60,855 bases of DNA from Marinagarivorans algicola. GTDB taxonomy: Bacteria; Pseudomonadota; Gammaproteobacteria; Pseudomonadales; Cellvibrionaceae. The notes under the pieces are model-generated. The model saw nothing but the letters and a program-made list of their open reading frames with translations, was not told where the DNA came from and made no database searches. Positions 45,910 through 54,541 of this stretch are shown one piece after another. Position 1 is the stretch's first letter. Each line of letters starts with the position of its first letter. Where the stretch lies: assembly GCF_001292705.1 (NCBI RefSeq), contig NZ_LGAK01000031.1, forward strand, positions 1 through 60,855. Direction: 5' to 3'. A program made the position numbers and the translations under genes.

Positions 45910-47697
45910 ATGGCAATCCTTGTTTGGATAAATCGAGAGTCTTTTTTCGCAAGTTTGCGACTGGTAGGGTTGGGGCTAGTGGTTGCCTTATGTTTAATAG
46001 CATGTGGCGGCGGTGGTGGAGCCATTGATCAGCAAGAAACTTCGTTTGAGTCACTATCGAGTGCCAGTCTATCTGCATCACCTGATGTAGGTAATGACAG
46101 TGCTGAGGCTTCTAGTGAGTCAGTAGAGGATACGACGAGTAGCCCATCCAGTGAAGGTGGTCTTGACCTGGTGGTGCTGAAAGGCACATTAACCTATGGT
46201 TGGGTAGCGCCAGTGGCAGCGCAAGCGACGCAAAATCACGGCACAGTATTTTTAGATTACGATAATGTTCAAGCGCGACCCATGCGTAGAGTTACGGTGC
46301 AGTTACTCGATAGCCTGAATCAGGTAGTGGCTGAGACACGCTCTGATGAGCAAGGTGGATATCGCTTTACGATCGATGCTGATCGGGCCATGAAGGTGCG
46401 AGTTAAAGCCGAGTTAGAGAGTGATGATTATTTGGTGAGCGTAAAAGATAATACCCAAGGTAATGCGCAGTACGTCTTAGACGGATCGCTTGCAAGCACG
46501 GGTAATAATGCCGTGCAAACCAGAGATATTCATGCGCCATTAGGCTGGGATGCTGGAGCTCAGCAATACACAAGCGATAGGGTGTCGGCACCTTTCACGT
46601 TACTTGATACACTACTCGAGAGCATTGATATGGTACTTGATGCTGGGCCAGAGCTTGTACTGCCTCCGTTAACAGTGTATTGGAGCGTCAAAAATATTGC
46701 TACTGGGGGGGATTTTGAACAAGGCCATATTGGCAGCTCTCTATACAGTACAGGTCGTACGGCGATGTATATTTTAGGGCATGCAGATAACGACACCGAT
46801 GAGTTTGATCGTGCGGTGATTCAACATGAGTTTGGTCATTACATTGAAGATAAGTTGTCACGCAGTGAAAGTATTGGCGGGGCACATTTTTTAGGTGTAC
46901 CTATTGATATGAGAGTGGCTTTTGGCGAAGGCTTTGGCAATGCATTTGCGGCCATGAGTAGCGGTGACCCACTCTACCTCGATACCTCGACAACTGCGCA
47001 GCAAAATGGCTTTGGGTTTTCGGTAGAAACTAATCGCTTTGGGGGTGGCTATTACAGCGAATCAGCCGTGCAGGCGGTATTGTTTGATATTTTTGATGAT
47101 ACGACTGAAGCGGGCGACAACCTACACTTAGGTTTTGCCCCAATATTAGAAGCCCTTAGACATCCTGATTACATTAGCTTTGATGGCTTTACCTCCATTT
47201 ACGCTTTTGCGACGGTATTAAAGAGCCTGACACCCACTCATACTGAGGAAATAGCTAGCTTATTAAGTGGCCAAGATATTGTTGGTGTAGGCTTTTACGG
47301 TGAGGGCGAAAGGTACGATGGTGGCTCGCCGATCAGTCTGCCGGTCTACCAAACGGTATCAGTTAATGAAACAGTTGAAGTGTGCAGTGATAACCAGGTT
47401 CAGGAATACAACGGGCATGACGTTAATCGCTATGTATTGGTCAGCATTCCCAGTGCGGGCATGTATACATTAACTGCGCAGCGAAGTCGCGGAATACCAG
47501 CCAGTGACCCCGATTTCCAATTGTACCGCAATGGTATTTGGGCGGGGCGCAGTGAGAGTAGTGATCTCGATAGAGAAACATGGAGCAAACTATTTCAGGC
47601 GGGGGTCTATGCATTGGTTGTGCAAGAAGCGGGAAATACTGACGAGTCTGACGCAACGGGTGGGCTTGTTTGTTTTGATGTGTCTTTAACTCAATAA
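45910..47697 (+). CDS. Lipoprotein with HExxH zinc-metallopeptidase motif
   Basis: This 595-residue protein begins with a lipoprotein signal (LRLVGLGLVVALCLIAC, lipid cysteine C32) followed by a glycine run and a serine-rich linker to about residue 80. A carboxypeptidase-regulatory-like beta domain follows (residues about 110-165, VTVQLLDSLNQVVAETRSDEQGGYRFTI). The catalytic region has HEFGHY with H306, E307 and H310, and 30 residues later GEGFGNAF with E340, fitting a gluzincin zinc site. The C-terminal part (about 490-595) looks like a pre-peptidase or other beta domain with two cysteines. I cannot name the family. It should sit on the cell surface or in the periplasm. An in-frame TTG lies 9 bp upstream. 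Confidence 0.75.
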   Translation: MAILVWINRESFFASLRLVGLGLVVALCLIACGGGGGAIDQQETSFESLSSASLSASPDVGNDSAEASSESVEDTTSSPSSEGGLDLVVLKGTLTYGWVAPVAAQATQNHGTVFLDYDNVQARPMRRVTVQLLDSLNQVVAETRSDEQGGYRFTIDADRAMKVRVKAELESDDYLVSVKDNTQGNAQYVLDGSLASTGNNAVQTRDIHAPLGWDAGAQQYTSDRVSAPFTLLDTLLESIDMVLDAGPELVLPPLTVYWSVKNIATGGDFEQGHIGSSLYSTGRTAMYILGHADNDTDEFDRAVIQHEFGHYIEDKLSRSESIGGAHFLGVPIDMRVAFGEGFGNAFAAMSSGDPLYLDTSTTAQQNGFGFSVETNRFGGGYYSESAVQAVLFDIFDDTTEAGDNLHLGFAPILEALRHPDYISFDGFTSIYAFATVLKSLTPTHTEEIASLLSGQDIVGVGFYGEGERYDGGSPISLPVYQTVSVNETVEVCSDNQVQEYNGHDVNRYVLVSIPSAGMYTLTAQRSRGIPASDPDFQLYRNGIWAGRSESSDLDRETWSKLFQAGVYALVVQEAGNTDESDATGGLVCFDVSLTQ

Positions 47698-47714
47698 AAT
47701 GTTCGGTATTGTCT

Positions 47715-48275
47715 ATGAAAAATTTTACACCTCTATGTTTGCGCTGTTTAAGATTAGGTTTTATCTATGGTATAGCATCCTCGTTGACTGGACTATCGAC
47801 ACCGGCACTCAGTGCTGATAGTCAATATTCAGGCATGCACAATGGGCATATGCATGTCTCGCAAACTTCACCGGCACGGCCGTACCTTAAGCCAGGTGCG
47901 CCGGTCCATATGCAAAGTCCAAGTGAATATATACTCGCTGCTGGCGATCGTGTACCGCTAGAGCTCGCTTTAGGTGTGCTTGCAGATGGCGAGGTTAATG
48001 TCACGTTAAAAGCCGATGAGAACCTAATACTACAGGGCGATCACAGCATGACAGTTACCGGTCAAAAACAAGTGGTTTTACCGCTTATTGTGGTCGCTGA
48101 GCAAGCGGCATTAAGCTATGTCCATGTGTTTGTGACTTTTGAGGGGGCATTTGGGCAGGTGAGTCGCCGTAGTTTTGCTGTTGCCTTCGATAGTCGAACG
48201 GACCAGCTCTTACTCTCAAAAGCGACACAGCCAAAGCAGTTTGTTGAGTTGCACGCGCGCGAAGCCATATATTGA
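47715..48275 (+). CDS. Small exported partner protein of the metallopeptidase
   Basis: I do not recognise a family for this 186-residue protein. It has a signal peptide (LRLGFIYGIASSLTGLSTPALSA, then DSQYSG). The mature start is histidine- and methionine-rich (MHNGHMHV), which could bind metal. The rest is beta-rich and resembles an immunoglobulin-like or adhesin fold: VPLELALGVLADGEVNVTLKADENLILQG and VHVFVTFEGAFGQVSRRSFAVAF. It starts only 17 bp after the HExxH lipoprotein stop, so they are cotranscribed and may act together. A metal-binding accessory, an inhibitor or a substrate are possible roles. Confidence 0.7.
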   Translation: MKNFTPLCLRCLRLGFIYGIASSLTGLSTPALSADSQYSGMHNGHMHVSQTSPARPYLKPGAPVHMQSPSEYILAAGDRVPLELALGVLADGEVNVTLKADENLILQGDHSMTVTGQKQVVLPLIVVAEQAALSYVHVFVTFEGAFGQVSRRSFAVAFDSRTDQLLLSKATQPKQFVELHAREAIY

Positions 48276-48281
48276 GGCTTT

Positions 48282-48307
48282 TTATAGGTACTGATTATAG
48301 GTGCTGG
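48282..48307. repeat. Imperfect 13-bp tandem duplication
   Basis: TTATAGGTACTGA (48282-48294) is followed by TTATAGGTGCTGG (48295-48307), with two mismatches. It lies between the small exported protein and uvrD. Confidence 0.7.
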
Positions 48308-48388
48308 CCGTAATTTTTTACTGTTGTAGTATTTTAGGGTGCGGGTTAAGTTGGTAGGCGCATAGAAAAGCCTATAGAATGCCGCACT

Positions 48389-50563
48389 ATGAATACTTCC
48401 ACTCTTATACATAATCTTAATCTTCCTCAACGTGAAGCCGTTACGGCTGAGCCTTGTCACCAACTTATTCTTGCCGGCGCTGGCAGTGGCAAAACACGGG
48501 TGCTAGTGCATCGCATTGCTTACCTTATCAAAGAGCTCGGTAGTGCACCGCATCAAATTATGGCGGTGACGTTTACCAATAAAGCCGCCCGTGAAATGCG
48601 CGAGCGATTACAATCTTTATTGGGTGAAGGCGCCGGCAGCCGTTTTGGTGGTTTATGGGTCGGTACCTTTCATGGTATTGCACATAAATTATTAAAAATG
48701 CATTGGCGTGAAGCCAAGCTCCCCGAAAACTTTCAAATTCTCGATAGTGACGACCAATTGCGTGTCATTAAGCGAATTTACCAAGCGTTACAAATTGATG
48801 AAAAACGCTGGCCACAACGACAAGCGCAATACTTTATTAATGGTTGCAAAGACGAAGGGCAGCGAGCCAATCATTTACCTGACAGTCACGATCCTTATAG
48901 CGCGACCATGAAAATGGTGTATAGCGCCTATGAAGAGACTTGTCAGCAAGGCGGTTTGGTCGATTTTGCTGAGTTACTGTTGCGCTCGCATGAGCTGTGG
49001 CTCAATAGCCCAGAGTTGCTCAAGCACTATCAAGAGCGTTTCGTGCATTTATTGGTCGATGAATTTCAAGATACCAATACGGTGCAATATGCATGGCTTC
49101 GCGTGTTGGCGGGTAATGCATGCTGGGTGACGGGGGTTGGTGATGATGATCAGTCTATTTATGGCTGGCGCGGTGCCAAAATCGAAAACATTCAACAATT
49201 CGAAAAAGATTTTAGCGATACCGTTGTGACTCGGCTAGAGCAAAATTACCGATCGACCAACACCATTTTAAGTGCCGCCAATGCCGTTATCGCCAATAAT
49301 ACGAGCCGTTTGGGCAAAAAACTATGGACCGATGGTGAAGATGGCGTTCCTATTGATTTATACAGTGCCTTTAATGAGCAGGATGAGGCGCGATACATTG
49401 TTGAAACTATTAGTCAGTGGCAAAAGCAAGGCAACGATCTAGCGAGCGCGGCCATATTGTACCGCTCTAATGCACAGTCTCGTGTTTTAGAAGAGGCCTT
49501 TTTACGCGAAGGCATGCCTTATCGCATTTATGGCGGCCAGCGTTTTTATGAACGCATGGAAATCAAAAACGCTTTGGCGTACGCCCGGCTCTTATTAAAT
49601 CGCAATGATGATCCTGCTTTTGAGCGTGTCATCAATACACCCACACGTGGCATTGGCGAAAAATCGATCAATACATTAAGGCTTACCGCGCGAGAACAAG
49701 GCTGCAGTTTATTTGATGCCGCTAAATGGCTCGTTAATAATAATGCATTGCCCGCACGTGCCATGGCGTGTGTTAAAGGCTTTATCCAGTTATTGGTTGA
49801 GCTTGAAGGCGGTATCGATAGCTTAGGTCTTGCCGAGCAAATTGAGCATATTATTAACGCGAGTGGTCTGTTTGAATTTCACGAGAAAGAAAAAGGCGAA
49901 AGAGGCCAAGCACGCATCGAAAACTTACAAGAACTTGTCGCAGCATGTAAGGCGTTCAAACGAGAAGAAAGTGACCGTACGGCATTAGCTGAATTTATTG
50001 ACAGTGCTGCGCTTGATGCCGGCGACCAGCAAGCCGAAGAGTACCAAGATGCTGTGCAAATGATGACTTTGCATAGCGCAAAAGGTTTGGAGTTTCCGCT
50101 GGTTTTTATTGCTGGCACCGAAGAGGGTTTATTTCCCCATAAAATGTCAGCCGATAGTCCCGAAGGCTTGGAAGAAGAGCGACGGTTGTGCTATGTCGGT
50201 ATTACCCGAGCGATGAAAAAGCTTGTACTGACACATGCCGAAAGCCGTCGTTTATACGGCTCAGAAACCTATAACCCCTTGTCGCGATTTATACGTGAGA
50301 TTCCTAGTGACTTTATTCAAGAGGTCAGATTAAAGTCTGTAGTTAAAAGGCCAGCCAATGTCAGCACGCATACTTCGAATGCAAAAAAAGCCGCATTAAG
50401 TGACGCGGGTGATGGTCAGTTTAAGTTGGGTCAGCGTGTGAAGCATAATAAGTTTGGTGAAGGTGTTATTTTACAATTTGAGGGCGCGCGGGTGCATATT
50501 GTTTTTGAAACCGCAGGCGTTAAAGTCTTATCACTGGCTGTGGCAAAGTTAGCGCCTCTATGA
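48389..50563 (+). CDS. uvrD: DNA helicase II UvrD
   Basis: UvrD is the 3'-5' superfamily 1 helicase of nucleotide excision and mismatch repair. The 724-residue protein has NLPQREAV (Q-motif region), Walker A LAGAGSGKTRVLVHR, AVTFTNKAAREMRERL, Walker B HLLVDEFQDTNTVQYAWL, GDDDQSIYGWRGA (motif III), EQNYRST (motif IV), MTLHSAKGLEFPLVFIAG (motif V) and EERRLCYVGITRAMKKL (motif VI). The C-terminal tail has the UvrD-type Tudor-like end (LGQRVKHNKFGEGVIL). No good LexA box is visible upstream. Its stop overlaps the start of a broken small gene. Confidence 0.95.
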   Translation: MNTSTLIHNLNLPQREAVTAEPCHQLILAGAGSGKTRVLVHRIAYLIKELGSAPHQIMAVTFTNKAAREMRERLQSLLGEGAGSRFGGLWVGTFHGIAHKLLKMHWREAKLPENFQILDSDDQLRVIKRIYQALQIDEKRWPQRQAQYFINGCKDEGQRANHLPDSHDPYSATMKMVYSAYEETCQQGGLVDFAELLLRSHELWLNSPELLKHYQERFVHLLVDEFQDTNTVQYAWLRVLAGNACWVTGVGDDDQSIYGWRGAKIENIQQFEKDFSDTVVTRLEQNYRSTNTILSAANAVIANNTSRLGKKLWTDGEDGVPIDLYSAFNEQDEARYIVETISQWQKQGNDLASAAILYRSNAQSRVLEEAFLREGMPYRIYGGQRFYERMEIKNALAYARLLLNRNDDPAFERVINTPTRGIGEKSINTLRLTAREQGCSLFDAAKWLVNNNALPARAMACVKGFIQLLVELEGGIDSLGLAEQIEHIINASGLFEFHEKEKGERGQARIENLQELVAACKAFKREESDRTALAEFIDSAALDAGDQQAEEYQDAVQMMTLHSAKGLEFPLVFIAGTEEGLFPHKMSADSPEGLEEERRLCYVGITRAMKKLVLTHAESRRLYGSETYNPLSRFIREIPSDFIQEVRLKSVVKRPANVSTHTSNAKKAALSDAGDGQFKLGQRVKHNKFGEGVILQFEGARVHIVFETAGVKVLSLAVAKLAPL

Positions 50564-50910
50564 GCAAGCAAAACGGCCGCTACTTATCCAGTGTTATCAC
50601 CGTGTTACCTTTATTAGTGGTATTACTGGCTGGCTTGTTGATGCGTGAGAATCATTTTGCGCTTTATTAGAGGTTCAGGGGCGCTCATCAAGGGCGCTCT
50701 GACGAGGTCATAGGCCATGTGTATGCGCTCAATCGTGACGCGGTTATGATGTTCTTAAACGCTTTGCGGGTATGAGTGCGCAGCTTTATGCGCGGTACAG
50801 CGAGCGTGACCCTGTCAAAAAAAATATACACTCACTATAATGCGTATTTAGAGGCGCGTAGCCAAGTGGCGACGGAGCTTGATGATGTACGATTGGGTCA
50901 CTCTAAATAA
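50560..50910 (+). pseudogene. Frameshifted small membrane-protein gene behind uvrD
   Basis: An ATG overlapping the uvrD stop (ATGA) opens a 36-codon frame, MSKQNGRYLSSVITVLP, with a hydrophobic helix (LLVVLLAGLLM), ending at TAG (50668). The same frame continues past the stop as VIGHVYALNRDAVMMFLNAL. Then RFAGMSAQLYARYSERDPV continues in another frame, and YTHYNAYLEARSQVATELDD in a third, ending at TAA (50908). Together these join into one coherent protein of about 115 residues, so the gene has one stop and two frameshifts. One break falls in a run of eight A residues, so a sequencing error cannot be excluded. The family is unknown. Confidence 0.7.
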
Positions 50911-50965
50911 CACGGCTTCAATCACTGAATAATTTTTAGCAGTACTCCAATAAACCGAGGGTTTT

Positions 50966-51700
50966 ATGTACAAAGTGATGTCACCTTATAAATTATTATA
51001 TCTCACAGCCGCCTTGTCGATGCCTGTGGGCTTAACTGCGTGTGGTAATTTAGCGCAAATAGCCGATACCGGTGCACAAGTCTCACAAGCGATGGGTTAT
51101 AACCCATCGCAGCTAGCCGGCGGTGTTAAAGAAGTACTATCGCTGAGCTCGACGCGTGCCGCTGATGCTTTGGGTATGGCTGGCGGTTATAGCAATAGCG
51201 AGCAATACCGCATAAAACTGCCACCAGCGGTGCAAGACATTGCCGATTCATTAAGGCGCTTTGGTCTGGGTGGGTATATTGACTCTGTCGAACAGCTGAT
51301 GAATGACGGCGCCGAAAAAGCCGCCGGCGAAGCCAAAAACTTGTTGATTGCTGCGGTAAAAGACATGAGTGTCGATGACGCTATCGGTATTGTGCGCGGC
51401 GGCGATAATGCCGCAACACGTTATTTTAGAAGTCAAACCGAAGCGCAATTAAGAGCTAAATACCAACCTATTATGCAATCGCAATTAAAGCAGTTAGGCT
51501 TTTATGGCGATTATCAGCAGTTGTTAAATGCCTACAAGCTCGTTTCGCTGCCTAATAAACCTAGCCTAGATCTAGAAGAGCATGCTATTCAATTGGGGAT
51601 GGATGCTTTATTTGAGCAAGTTGCACGAGAAGAGCAAAAAATTCGCGCTAACCCTATGGAGCAAGGCAGTGCGTTAATCAGTAGTGTATTAAGCCGCTAG
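50966..51700 (+). CDS. DUF4197 lipoprotein
   Basis: A 244-residue exported protein. The N-terminus (YKLLYLTAALSMPVGLTACGN) is a lipoprotein signal with cysteine in LTACG. The mature part is helical, with repeated KEVLSLSSTRAADALGMAGGYSNSEQYRIKLPPAVQDIADSLRRFGLGGYIDSVEQLMNDGAEKAAGEAK, the hallmark of the uncharacterised DUF4197 family, and ends with NPMEQGSALISSVLS. It has GAGGG before the ATG. Function is unknown. An intrinsic terminator follows at 51733-51769. Confidence 0.85.
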   Translation: MYKVMSPYKLLYLTAALSMPVGLTACGNLAQIADTGAQVSQAMGYNPSQLAGGVKEVLSLSSTRAADALGMAGGYSNSEQYRIKLPPAVQDIADSLRRFGLGGYIDSVEQLMNDGAEKAAGEAKNLLIAAVKDMSVDDAIGIVRGGDNAATRYFRSQTEAQLRAKYQPIMQSQLKQLGFYGDYQQLLNAYKLVSLPNKPSLDLEEHAIQLGMDALFEQVAREEQKIRANPMEQGSALISSVLSR

Positions 51701-51732
51701 TGCTGCAATACTGCTAATAGAGCGTATCAATC

Positions 51733-51769
51733 AGCGCATTGCGATGTAATGCGCTCTCTTTTATTTTTT
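51733..51769 (+). terminator. Intrinsic terminator after DUF4197 gene
   Basis: AGCGCATT at 51733-51740 pairs with AATGCGCT at 51748-51755 around a 7-nt loop, followed by a T-rich tract ending at 51769. It separates the DUF4197 gene from the glycosyltransferase genes. Confidence 0.88.
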
Positions 51770-51783
51770 AGGTTAGTATTAAC

Positions 51784-52857
51784 GTGTTAATAGTGCATGT
51801 TGTAGTTGTGATAGATAGCTTAGCGGGCGGTGGTGCCGAAAAAGTCATGTTAACGCTCTTGCAAACGCTGCAGCAGCAAGGACAAGTATGCACACTGATA
51901 TTATTGGATAATGCACGTGACTACACGATACCCGATAACTTGGATGTACGGTGCTTTAACGCCAAAAAATATTGGACACTGAAACAAAAAGCAAAAGCCT
52001 TTAAGCCCTTTGTTGAAGCGATAAGCCAAGAAAAAGGCGAAATAGGTTTGCTGTTATCAAACTTAGATAAATCCAATCGGCTTGTTTCAACCATTAATCA
52101 CCCTAAAAGTTATTATGTTGTTCATAACTCGGTGACAGATGCCCTTAAAACACGACGTAAGCACCCAGTGGCATGGCTAAGAATGCGCCGCGCTATTCAG
52201 TCATTAACCGCTAAACGTATTATTGCAGTATCTCATGGTGTTAAAGAGGGTTTAGCGGCCTCGACACTGGCTTACCCAGCGTCTGTGACGACTATTTACA
52301 ATCCGGTCAATATTGATGAAGTCAAGGCCTTAGCCAATGCTAAGCAGGGATCTTTGCCCAGCAAGCCGTATTTGATTCATGTTGGGCGAGTGGCCAAACA
52401 AAAAAGGCATGATGTTTTATTTGAGGCATTAAGTAAAACCCAAACCGATATCGATCTTGTGTGCTTGTGCCGCAATGTGAAAAAAGCACGACGCATAGCA
52501 CAGCGTTATGGTGTAGAAGATCGCGTTATTTTCCCTTCATTTCAGCAAAACCCTTACCCCTGGATTAAACAGGCAAAAGCGTTAGTGCTGAGCTCCGACT
52601 TTGAAGGCTTTGCGATGGTGTTGGTCGAGTCACTAGTCTGTGAAACCCCGGTCATCAGTACCGACTGCAATTACGGCCCACGCGAAATATTAACAGGCCC
52701 TTTAGCGCAAAAATTAGTGCCTGTGGGTGATGTGAATCAGCTCGCAGCTCAAATGGATATTGCCGCATCTGACGCACAGGCTTTTGTTGATAGTCCTATT
52801 TTGTCGTGTATTGAGGCGCAGAATGTTGCGCGTCAATATTTGGCATTAGCCCAATAA
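51784..52857 (+). CDS. GT4-type glycosyltransferase
   Basis: A GT-B fold glycosyltransferase of 357 residues. The N-terminal domain has VIDSLAGGGAEKVMLTLLQTL, the acceptor-side glycine-rich loop of GT4 enzymes. The C-terminal donor domain has LIHVGRVAKQKRHDVLFEALSKT, then VIFPSFQQNPYPWIKQAKALVLSSDFEGFAMVLVESLVCETPVISTDCNYGPREIL, which includes the E-x7-E type motif. Sugar and acceptor cannot be read from this. The likely product is a surface polysaccharide or LPS core. The start is GTG (51784). It precedes another glycosyltransferase-like gene by about 56 bp. Confidence 0.87.
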   Translation: MLIVHVVVVIDSLAGGGAEKVMLTLLQTLQQQGQVCTLILLDNARDYTIPDNLDVRCFNAKKYWTLKQKAKAFKPFVEAISQEKGEIGLLLSNLDKSNRLVSTINHPKSYYVVHNSVTDALKTRRKHPVAWLRMRRAIQSLTAKRIIAVSHGVKEGLAASTLAYPASVTTIYNPVNIDEVKALANAKQGSLPSKPYLIHVGRVAKQKRHDVLFEALSKTQTDIDLVCLCRNVKKARRIAQRYGVEDRVIFPSFQQNPYPWIKQAKALVLSSDFEGFAMVLVESLVCETPVISTDCNYGPREILTGPLAQKLVPVGDVNQLAAQMDIAASDAQAFVDSPILSCIEAQNVARQYLALAQ

Positions 52858-52913
52858 ATAACGCGCTATACACAGTGCAAAAGCGCTTGGCGTACCGTAA
52901 AGGCTTTATAAGC

Positions 52914-53942
52914 ATGATCAATATTATTTTTGTGCCAGTCTCAGGCCCTAAAGGCGTGGGTGAATATATGCGCTCACTCATCTTGGCTGATGCCGTTAAT
53001 GAGCATTACCCTAATGCTAGCATTACTTTTATCTTGAGTCGCCAAGCGGGCTATATTAACGAATGTCCTTACCCTGTTCGCTTAGTCGACGACTCGCCTA
53101 CAAAATGTACAAAGGCAGTTAATGACATTGTACGTGCTATTGGGCCGGATGTGGTGGTTTTTGATGCCTCAGGCCGGGCGGCGCAATATAAAGCGGCAAA
53201 AGCAATCGGTGCAAAAGTAGTTTTTATTAGTCAGCATAAAAAAAAGCGCGCGCGCGCTTTTGCGCTCAATAGGCTCCCATTTATTGATGCGCACTGTATA
53301 ACGCAAATGGATTTTGTCGATGGCGATTTTAGTTATTGGCAAAAAGCTAAATTAGCCCTTTTTCGCAAGCCGGCGCCTTATTTTATTGGCCCTGTTTTTG
53401 CGACGCCTGACGATAGTATTTTGAGTACGTTAGCGTTGCCCGAGCGCTATGTGTTTTTTTCTGCCGGTGGTGGTGGGCATACCGCTATCAATCACAGTGG
53501 CCAGTTAATGTTAGCGGCCGATGAATTATTAGCGGCGGCACGCTTATGGCAGCGCTCGACAGGCGAGCATTGTGTGCTCGTGTTAGGACCAAACTATCCT
53601 AATACCGCACCGCTTTCGACTGCGGGCGTCACAGTGCTAACATCACTCCCTAACGCCCAGCTAATCGCTGTCCTTAAAAAAGCGCGCTGCGCAATACTTG
53701 GCGGCGGTGCGATGCTTGCTCAAGCTGTGGCTTTGCATGTGCCTAGCATCGCTATATCGCTGGCTAAAGATCAACCCCGTAGAATAAAAGCCATGCACAA
53801 TAAAAATTTAGTGGCAGTATCGGCACTTGCGGCTAATGACATTGTTAAGGCTTTACGTGGCGGTGCACCGGTGGTTCAGTTTGATTGTGCCAATGGGCGC
53901 GAATCATTTTTGAATATTATTGATCGTGTGCGCGCACCCTAA
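52914..53942 (+). CDS. Probable GT-B glycosyltransferase (MurG/PseG-like)
   Basis: A 342-residue protein of GT-B type. It opens MINIIFVPVSGPKGVGEYMRSLILADAV. The C-terminal half has YVFFSAGGGGHTAINHSGQLMLAADELL, and then LPNAQLIAVLKKARCAILGGGAMLAQAVALHVPSIAISLAKDQPRRI, resembling the donor-binding pattern of MurG or PseG-like enzymes (GGG..L.EA...P.I..P...DQ). The substrate is unknown. The ATG at 52914 has AAAGG about 10 nt upstream. The frame extends 13 codons further with no support. It forms a pair with the GT4 gene. Confidence 0.72.
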   Translation: MINIIFVPVSGPKGVGEYMRSLILADAVNEHYPNASITFILSRQAGYINECPYPVRLVDDSPTKCTKAVNDIVRAIGPDVVVFDASGRAAQYKAAKAIGAKVVFISQHKKKRARAFALNRLPFIDAHCITQMDFVDGDFSYWQKAKLALFRKPAPYFIGPVFATPDDSILSTLALPERYVFFSAGGGGHTAINHSGQLMLAADELLAAARLWQRSTGEHCVLVLGPNYPNTAPLSTAGVTVLTSLPNAQLIAVLKKARCAILGGGAMLAQAVALHVPSIAISLAKDQPRRIKAMHNKNLVAVSALAANDIVKALRGGAPVVQFDCANGRESFLNIIDRVRAP

Positions 53943-54010
53943 TGATTGAGCCTCGCTAAGACCCTACTCAATAGCGATCCAGTCATCGCAACAAGATCTT
54001 GCATGTCTTA

Positions 54011-54505
54011 CTAATGTGAACAGCATTTTTTAAGCTTTTTACCCGAACCACAATAACAGTTGCTGTTTCTGCCGAGCTTGATTGGGGCTTTGATGTCACC
54101 ATCAATATATAGCCAGCGGTCATACTCGTAAATAAAACGCGATTGTTCGTGAAGCTGATGGGGCACGGCGCGCGGTAGGGGTTCGCCTTGGTGGGTGTCA
54201 TGAAAGAAGGCTACAAATTCAACCGTGTTGTCTGTCGCCGCTAATATTTGAAGCCCTAGCCATTGAGTGTGTTGCATGGTTTCTTTGAGTGTCTTGACGG
54301 CTTTTATATGATTGTTTTGATAGTTTTCGGCGTGTAAATAATCACTGTGAGATGAGTGTAATAAATATTTCACGTTACCGGTACAAAAGGCGCTGTACCG
54401 TGAGCGCATTAGGGCTTCGGGTGTAGTGGCTTTTTGCGTATTGTTCAGTAAAGGGGAGCAGCATTGCTCAAAGGGTAAGCTAGAGCAGCAGTAGCACTGT
54501 GTCAT
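54011..54505 (-). CDS. YchJ-family SEC-C motif protein
   Basis: A 164-residue protein with cysteine-rich zinc-binding motifs at both ends. The N-terminal one is CYCCSSLPFEQCC, and the C-terminal one is the SEC-C signature NSNCYCGSGKKLKKCCSH. Between them is a YchJ-type domain with TPEALMRSRYSAFCTGNVKYLLHSSH. Length and layout match the uncharacterised YchJ family. The function is unknown. SEC-C motifs in SecA bind zinc and contact SecB or ribosomes. It lies beside rmuC on the same strand. Confidence 0.88.
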   Translation of the reverse strand: MTQCYCCSSLPFEQCCSPLLNNTQKATTPEALMRSRYSAFCTGNVKYLLHSSHSDYLHAENYQNNHIKAVKTLKETMQHTQWLGLQILAATDNTVEFVAFFHDTHQGEPLPRAVPHQLHEQSRFIYEYDRWLYIDGDIKAPIKLGRNSNCYCGSGKKLKKCCSH

Positions 54506-54541
54506 AGTTCTAATCTTCTTAATTTTTGATGATGGCGTAAG

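Noticed and set aside
48290-48388. A LexA box for uvrD
   Set aside because: No CTG-N10-CAG sequence is present upstream of uvrD, unlike in E. coli.
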